Shown here: piece after piece, positions 57,831-64,000 of the stretch
Layout of the letters: each line of letters opens with the position of its first letter
Numbering within the stretch: the first letter of the stretch is position 1
Notes under the pieces: generated by a model
What the model saw: only the letters and a program-made list of their open reading frames with translations
What the model was told of the DNA's origin: nothing
The model's database searches: none
DNA from: Ashinkailepas kermadecensis
Taxonomy: Eukaryota; Arthropoda; Thecostraca; Neolepadidae
DNA: 64,000 nt
Assembly: GCA_034440615.1 (NCBI GenBank)
Contig: JAOTOM010004825.1
Coordinates: 430,046 to 494,045, forward strand
Reading direction: 5' to 3'
Made by a program: the position numbers and the translations under genes

Positions 57831-58530
57831 CGCCGCTCAGGTGTGTATGGCGACGTCGGCTTGGTGCTGAACACCGGGCACAAACCTTCAATCATTATTT
57901 AAGTGTGTGTGCCAAAGAAAATGGGCACCACACCAGTGTTCTGAACCCAGTGATTTGTATAATTTTCAAGTGGTGAAACGTGTGCACTTCACGCATCATT
58001 ATGCACTTACGTGATTGCTCTAAATAGCAACATAGGAACTGTTTTGCCAACAATATACCTCATTGGATAATGCGTGTTTAGTATACGGTTTAATTTCTTT
58101 TTTGTTGTAAATATGTACTTTGCAGTGAATTCTGCTAAATTACTTCTTGCCACGTTTTTGCTCCGTCCCCAGTAGAAGAATCTGAAAGTCGAGCCATCTA
58201 CTGAGCATGGATGTATGCTTTTCATGCTGTGCACTCCGTTCACTTCCTCTCATCTTTGTCTGCGAAACGGATCGATGTGAGATTAATATGTTGCAATGAA
58301 GTCTGTTGAGGTTATTTCTTGCGACGTTCCGTTACTGTAAGGTCCAAATAGTTGGGAGCATTTTGGTAGACATTTTATGTCGCTCGCAAGCTAATTTGGT
58401 ATAATTTAATCCGACCATCTGTTGGAGTGGCTTCTGAGAATCTAGGCCCGTACCAAGCAGAGCTGCGTCGACCGTTAGCCCACTACCCGATTTGAATTTG
58501 AAATCAAAAAGTAGAATTATAGCCGGTGTG
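57831..58530. other. 3' flank of ANAPC11, no other gene
   Basis: AT-rich. It contains the likely ANAPC11 3' UTR. Nothing else supported. Confidence 0.5.
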
Positions 58531-59150
58531 GTGTCTGTTGCAGTAGGTGCAGTGTCTGTTGCAGTAAGTGCTGTGGCTGTTGCAGTAAGTGTGGTGTTGC
58601 AGTAAGTGCAGTGTCTGCTGCAGTAGGTGCTGTGTCTGCTGCAGTAGGTGCGGTGTGCGCAGTAGTGTAGTGTGCAGTAAGTGAGTGCCTGCTGCAGTAA
58701 GTGTGGTGTAGTTGTGTCTGCTGCAGTAAGTGCTGTGTCTGCTGCAGTAAGTGCGGTCGTGTCTGCTGCAGTAAGTGTGGTGCCTGCTGCAGTAAGTGTG
58801 GTGTCTGCTGCAGTATGTGTGGTTCCTGCTGCAGTAAGTTAATAAAATAAAGTAATGGTGTCTCTGCAGGTGTGGTGTTTAGTAAGTGAGGTTTAGTAAG
58901 TTGTGTTTAAGTAGTGTGTTTAGGTGTGTGTTGTAGTAGAATTTTATATGGTGTCTGCTGCAGTAGTGCGGTGTCTGTTGCAGTAAGTGCAGTGTCTGTT
59001 GCAGTAAGTGCTGTGTCTGTTGTAGTAAGTGCGGTGTCTTCTGCAGTAAGTGCGGTGCCTGCCGCAGTAAGTGTAGTGTCTGCGGCAGTAAGTGCGGTGT
59101 CTGCTGCAGTAAGTGCGGTGCCTGCTGCAGTAAGTGCGGTGTCTGCTGCA
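58530..59150 (+). repeat. 21-bp minisatellite (GTGTCTGCTGCAGTAAGTGCG)
   Basis: Units vary between TGTTGCAGTAAGTGC and TGCTGCAGTAAGTGC; a looser part lies at 58830-58960. Each copy holds CTGCAGTAAGTG, close to a splice-donor consensus, with a PstI-like CTGCAG core. The array runs directly into the start of the next exon. Confidence 0.93.
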
Positions 59151-59163
59151 GCTGCAGCCGGCC

Positions 59164-59380
59164 ATGTCAGCGCTGGAGGACCTGCCGCCGCTGCCGGCGT
59201 CCCTCAGCAGTATCCTGGGCAGTGGCCGCCCAGAGTGGCGCGCCGCCGAGCCGGCTAGGCCCGGCCACGACGAGCCGACCTACAGCAACGTGCCAGTGAC
59301 TCGCGGCCCGCCCCGGGCCGGCGCCGGCTCCGTAACGGTGCCGGCTGTCAGCCGCGCCTCACCTCCCGCCACCGCCAGAG
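59164..59380 (+). CDS. First exon of a LURAP1-like protein (tentative)
   Basis: The ATG at 59164 opens 72 codons plus one base: MSALEDLPPLPASLSSILGS, a Pro/Ala-rich linker with DEPTYSNVPV, ending SPPATAR at the donor CCAGAG|GTAATG (59380/59381, phase 1). Its GC-rich composition and clean donor support an exon. Gene identity is inferred from the downstream exon. An upstream ATG in frame at 59134 lies in the minisatellite and is less likely. Confidence 0.5.
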
Positions 59381-59690
59381 GTAATGTTCCGTGTCCGTGT
59401 CTCACCTCCCGCCACCGCCAGAGGTAATGTTCCGTGTCCGTGTCTCACCTCCCGCCACCGCCAGAGGTAATGTTCCGTGTCTGTGTCTCACCTCCCGCCA
59501 CCGCCAGAGGTAATGTTCCGTGTCCGTGTCTCACCTTCCGCCACCGCCAGAGGTAATGTTCCGTGTCCGTGTCTCACCTCCCGCCACCGCCAAAGGTAAT
59601 GTTCCGTGTCCGTGTCTCACCTCCCGCCACCGCCAGAGGTAATGTTCCGTGTCGGTGTCTCACCTCCTGCCACCGCCAGAGGTTATGCTC
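59381..59690 (+). repeat. 43-bp minisatellite duplicating the exon's splice donor
   Basis: Unit: GTAATGTTCCGTGTCCGTGT, CTCACCTCCCGCCACCGCCA, GAG. The GTAATG donor motif recurs at 59381, 59424, 59467, 59510, 59553, 59596 and 59639, and changes to GTTATG at 59682. The unit contains the last coding bases of the preceding exon, so it is a tandem duplication of an exon-intron junction. Confidence 0.96.
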
Positions 59691-60055
59691 CGGAAACCTG
59701 GAAATAAACTGGAACCGGACGTCGTGAAGAGCAACAATGTACAATAAACCTAGTCAACCACGATTAACATACTTCAATTAAAACACGGTAGACACACTCG
59801 GATGTTACGTTTCGGGACATTTTGCATCATGTGGATGTTCACTTTCCTATATGCTGTAATTATAATGCATAGCATTGCGGCCAATGCCGTGAAACCACTA
59901 TGTCATTGCATAAATGAAGCAGTGTGCAAGATTCCGGGAAGTCGATGCATATTTTAGAATGTTCATCTTCCTGAAATCGGCTATGTTGTGTGACGGATGG
60001 GCGTTTGGCCAGTAGTTTTCTGACGTGTGGCCTACGTGATACCCGTCTGTCCTCT
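59691..60055. other. Intron sequence without other features
   Basis: AT-rich DNA between two minisatellites; presumably intron of the tentative LURAP1-like gene. Confidence 0.45.
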
Positions 60056-60057
60056 AT

Positions 60058-60618
60058 AGGCCGGTGTATGGCAGGTGTCCTGTGACCCAGCTGACACTGT
60101 GGCGCCCTCCACAGGCCGGTGTTGAAAAAAAAGGGCAGGTGTCCTGTGACCCAGCTGACACTGTGGCGCCCTCCACAGGCCGGTGTGCGGCAGGCGTCCT
60201 GTGACTCAGCTGACACTGTGGCGCCCTCCACAGGCCGGTGTGCGGCAGGCGTCCTGTGACCCAGCTGACACTGTGGCGCCCTCCACAGGCCGGTGTGCGG
60301 CAGGCGTCCTGTGACCCAGCTGACACTGTGGCGCCCTCCACAGGCCGGTGTGCGGCAGGCGTCCTGTGACCCAGCTGACACTGTGGCGCCCTCCACAGGG
60401 CCGGTGTGCGGCAGGCGTCCTGTGACCCAGCTGACACTGTGGCGCCCTCCAGCCGGTGGCAGGCGTCCTGTGACCCAGCTGACATTGTGGCGCCCTCCAC
60501 AGGCCGGTGTGCGGCAGGCGTCCTGTGACCCGACACTTTGGCGCCCTCCACAGGCCGGTGTGCGGCAGGCGTCCTGTGACCCAGCTGACACTGTGGCGCC
60601 CTCCACAGGCCGGTGTGA
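60058..60618 (+). repeat. 58-bp minisatellite with repeated acceptor-like sites
   Basis: Unit: GGCCGGTGTGCGGCAGGCGT, CCTGTGACCCAGCTGACACT, GTGGCGCCCTCCACA. About ten copies. Two have short internal deletions (about 60450 and 60530) and one carries an A-run insertion near 60125. Each unit supplies CCCTCCACAG, an acceptor-like site. The last unit runs into the following exon, so the array is again made from an intron-exon edge. Confidence 0.96.
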
Positions 60619-60648
60619 GGCAGGTGTCGCCGCTGGAGCAGCTGCCAG

Positions 60649-60779
60649 CCGACGACGGGCAGCGCCGGCCGCCTCGCTGCCGCGGCCGAGCCGCCGCTCC
60701 CGGGCTGGACCACCAGCTGGAGCGGCTGAAGCGCGAGATGACCGACCTGCGCCAGCTGGACCGGGCGCTGCTGTACCAG
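60649..60779 (+). CDS. LURAP1/LURAP1L-like coiled-coil exon (tentative)
   Basis: The frame reads ADDGQRRPPRCRGRAAAPGL, DHQLERLKREMTDLRQLDRA, LLYQ and ends at TACCAG|GTGCCG. The helix LERLKREMTDLRQLDRALL is like the conserved segment of leucine-rich adaptor proteins LURAP1/LURAP1L, where a similar 'LK-E-LR-D-L' pattern precedes the next conserved block. An acceptor at 60648 joins the phase-1 donor of 59380 in frame. Alternative acceptors at 60608 and 60623 give another frame (VAAGAAASRRR...), so the exact border is unsure. Later exons would lie to the right and were not found. Confidence 0.45.
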
Positions 60780-61224
60780 GTGCCGGCCGTGGCGGGGTGT
60801 CGGCCGGCCGGTCACTGTGTCCGTGCGGCGGCGCGGGTGCCGCATGTGACCCTCGCCGTCCGTCAGTGTCACCAGCCGGCCGTCTCTGCCCGCCAAGTGG
60901 GGACTGCCCGGCTCGGTACACACCAGCCGGCCGTACAGAGCTTAAACTATCGCTGCAAATGCCCAAGGCGCCATCTGTCATTGTCGTCGTGAAGCAGCAG
61001 AACAAAACCTTAAGTCGCGTCGGGATGCCGGATATATGACGACAATGCACTGTTCGGACCAGAATTGATAGGCGATGGTCTGATCAATAATTTTTGCCTC
61101 TGTTCATATTAGTTGCGAATAATATACTTTTAGCAGCAGTCCTGTCTATTCTGGATCATGAAGAAAGTATAGCCCCTTAGTTAGCTTTTTTTTACTTTTT
61201 GAAAGGACATTTAGTACTAATTCT
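60780..61224. other. GC-rich then AT-rich intron-like DNA
   Basis: Frames continue open for a while after the donor but lose protein-like character. Nothing else supported. Confidence 0.4.
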
Positions 61225-61592
61225 TATTGGGTGGCTTCATGGACCAGGCTCTTGGTAAGCAGAGCTTGTTTCGTGAACCCTGGCCCACCCATCCGATCCA
61301 TGAATTCCAGTTCAACGGCGGAATTTTAACCGAGAGTTTAACGTGTCGTCAGTGCACCGACATGGCCGTCCCGGTGGCTCGCTCCCTGAATTATCGGGCC
61401 AGTTGCCAGCTGACCCCCTCAGCCGGGGGGCTAAATGCGAGTGCGTGAGCGACTCGAGCCCTGTCTTGCCAGGACAAGGGAGACTTGTGCAGGCCAGCGC
61501 TCTAACCGACTGAATGGGCGCAAAATGACCAACGCAGTCGACGCGCCCTAAAGCACAAATCCACCATCTAACCAACTGAGCTACCGGGGCAA
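61225..61592 (-). mobile_element. tRNA-derived SINE with two head modules
   Basis: On the minus strand it begins GCCCCGGTAGCTCAGTTGGT (a tRNA-like A box). About 70 bp later it has a second tRNA-like piece, CAGTCGGTTAGAGCGCTGGC, then a body shared with 11555-11807 (GGAATTCATGGATCGGATGG, TTAAACTCTCGGTTAAAATT). Compared with the 11.7-kb copy, an extra 60-70 bp lies between the head and the body. Confidence 0.8.
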
Positions 61593-61599
61593 CAACCTA

Positions 61600-64000
61600 C
61601 ATTGAGATTTACTTCTATGTTGGTTTGATTGGGAAGTTCATCGCTTCTAGGACGTATTTGGCTGTGTATGTATTTATATGATTCAAGAAGAGTTATTTTA
61701 TTCTTTATTGAATGGGATCAGCTGCATTGCAGTAATTGTATTGTGATGTTAATTTTTCATGTGTTGGCAAATTCTGTTTCCTTATGTACAAAGCTTATCA
61801 GAATGGATTTCAACCACCGAAGTCTCATGGTCCACCCTCTACTCGTGTCGTTTTTCTACTCCTGCAAAAGCCCCACTCTTTTGGTACATAAATAATCTGA
61901 ACTCAATTCAGCTTCTGTCCATCCCTCTTGACATCCTCTTCAGCGACCTTTTCCGGGAGCATGCCATCAAATTTCTGATACGGTCACCCGCATAGTCGTT
62001 TGTAACAGGGCTGGCAATTTTTTCCCATGTGGTAGTGTTGGCCGGTTTAAATCAAGGCTTAAGCTGGTTGGCCAAAACAGTACCAGCCACCGGGTGGTCA
62101 ACCAGCCAAAACTCGTTCCGCTTCCAGGGTTTAACCACCTTGTCATGCAAGTACAAAGCTAAAGTATACCACTGAAAAGATCATGCATTACTAGGATCAA
62201 TTGTCTGCCATCCAAATTGCATTCATGATGGGTAATTTGACGTTTTCATTATAGTAGTATGTACTGTGATGGGGTTATCGGACAAAGGTCATGCTCAAAA
62301 TACCACCTGATACTTCTATATTCTGTCTTAATCCTCCTTTATCTAGATTTTCCCTGCACACATAAGCTTCCCATCAATTGAGTTGTAACTAATCGGTAGT
62401 TAATGGCTGGGTTGTTCCACGAAGTGTTTCAGTGCAACTTTTTATTTTACGGGCAATTCACTTGAGTGATTTCGATTAGAGGAAAGGTGGCAGGATGAAA
62501 TTAGCCGAGAAAATATGGATGTCAGTGGACTACAATGGAAATTATGCCCTTACCCCATTTGCTTCCATAAAGACAGGTCGGCGTGAGTCTGTTCCAGTCT
62601 GCCAAAGCATAGCAGTCAAAGGTGCACTTGGCTGATCAATGTTATACCAAGATTTCCCAAGTTAGCGAAGAGGTCATACAACACCAATACTGCTATTCCA
62701 CAGTAAATTTGCACTAACATACGCCGGAATCGAGGAAACACTGAGCAAGGAATGCTTGGTGCTAAAGTGCAACTTCAACAAAATGTGGGATACTTCCACT
62801 TTGCAGGCTGGACTTTGACTGAATATTACTTCATGTGTTCGTGGGTGGTATTCAAGATTGACCAAATTTGTCCTGTTCTGTTTGATTGTTTTTGCACTTT
62901 TTAAAGGTGTATAGCAGAAAAACTTTGTGTTCCTATTAAAATGTTAGTATTGGTAATTTAAGGCCCATGTAGGAAGTTTTATGTGTGCAATATGAAACGT
63001 AAATAGCTGGATATGTTGTGCTTTTCAATTAGCATTTGATTAGCATTTCAATTAGCATTTAACGGGTGCTGTATAACCAATGCAGTTGATGCGCCCTAAA
63101 ACCCAAATAACTAACTAACTCAATTAGCATTTGACGCTTTAGCCGCTTTTAACCGATTTAGATCAGTTTCAGCCACTGAAGTGGCTATACCTGGTTTTAG
63201 CTGTTTTTTGGGGGTAAATTCTGGTTTGCAATTAGTGCACTCTGGTGTGCTTTCAAACAATTGCATGTCAATGCATGTACCAATGCATTCACAATGGATG
63301 TTCACATTAAAAGAATCGAAAGTAAATAATCCTTTCACATGAAGTTTTTTCATCATGGGTCGCAAGGAAGGCTTCGCAAGCATCTATATTGCATAGTAAA
63401 ATAATCAGTAACATTGGAGAGTTATTGTATAATTGTGTCATATAGGACAGGTTTTTATGGTAAGTGGTTAAGGTATTTGTGCAAAGCGTTGGAAAGCAAA
63501 ACGCCCCATAATGTTAAGTTAGTGTTCAATAGAGCATAGCAATAATCAATAAGAGCATAGCTGAGTGTTGGAAATACTTTTTCAGCATTTTCCAAGTGTT
63601 AAAAATGTTAGGTTCGTGTCGTAAAAACTTACATCTCAAAGGTTCATGCTGCATTAAAAGTCCATCACAGGTATACATACATGCACATGCATGGATATAT
63701 GCGCTTAGCTGTGACATTAGAATGTTAGCTTGCATTTTCAGTGAATCGTAGACGCTTTATCACAGACCAAGGTCATTGTCAAACAGCACCATTCAACCTC
63801 CAAATGAGAACAATGGATGATTTTCTAGAGGATAATGTTCACGAATGCCAAAAATCACAAAGATACCTATTTTCCGACTCTTTTTGCATTACGTCCGATA
63901 TTTGATCAAACATCATCTCTCCATAACCTAAGTAATGGGCGGGTAATTCTCAGCTAACATGAGCGACGGAGTATGTGCGATTCCATGTACATGTACGGCG
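61600..64000. other. AT-rich DNA, no gene recognised
   Basis: A minus-strand frame at 63120-63383 and others are short and without motif. A SINE-head remnant (GATGCGCCCTAAAACCCAAA, followed by TAACTAACTAACTCAA) lies at 63060-63122, matching 61530-61580. Repeated TTAGCATTT pieces precede it. Confidence 0.5.
63060..63122 (-). mobile_element. SINE head remnant
   Basis: Text in the order GCAGTTGATGCGCCCTAAAA then AACTAACTAACTCAA parallels the 61.5-kb SINE's GCAGTCGACGCGCCCTAAAG and TAACCAACTGAG. The rest of the element is missing. Confidence 0.55.

Overview
The window looks like nuclear DNA of a metazoan, most likely an arthropod. Coding pieces are split by spliceosomal introns with GT...AG borders. 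The recognised exons are GC-rich islands in an AT-rich background. Interspersed repeats are non-LTR retrotransposons, tRNA-derived SINEs and hAT-like MITEs, and loose TTAGG-like runs (the arthropod telomere motif) occur at several places. No bacterial operon, CRISPR array or complete viral gene is visible. The species cannot be fixed from sequence alone.

Host coding content is sparse. The only firmly identified gene is the APC/C RING subunit ANAPC11 (+ strand, exons at 56671-56790 and 57715-57830; the short first exon was not located). Next to it are two exons of a probable LURAP1/LURAP1L-like coiled-coil protein (59164-59380 and about 60649-60779). On the - strand, 41431-43042 is a large first exon of a secreted Thr/Ser-rich protein with about 20 nine-residue repeats. 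1378-1608 (-) looks like a signal-peptide-bearing first exon behind a CpG-rich upstream region. 7021-7123 is a weak candidate terminal exon.

Mobile DNA: a Jockey/CR1-type LINE with several frameshifts (34400-37147, +), a 5'-truncated but fairly well preserved CR1-like LINE (48878-51885, -), a decayed relative (52520-53990, +) and smaller remnants at 26980-27065 and 38638-39030. There are SINEs at 2498-2785, 11555-11807 and 61225-61592, and a family of 'CAGGGGCGGATCC'-ended MITEs, one with a perfect 8-bp target duplication (43972-44177).

The dominant character of the window is tandem and inverted repetition: more than twenty distinct minisatellites (periods from 6 to 85 bp), some next to coding exons and reproducing splice sites. 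Three large tracts (17750-21690, 27340-30260, 45825-46560) consist of degenerate 'GGGCCCC...AAAATCGCG' units of roughly 20-35 bp.

The most striking object is a palindromic element of about 3.9 kb (22730-26671). Its two arms of about 1.9 kb are reverse complements with a spacer of about 110 bp. Each arm is built from diverged monomers of about 165 bp that begin with a GGTACC core and mostly carry the 13-bp palindrome TGACCTCAGGTCA. This is the architecture of a foldback transposon or an inverted satellite, and it is the best candidate for something undescribed.
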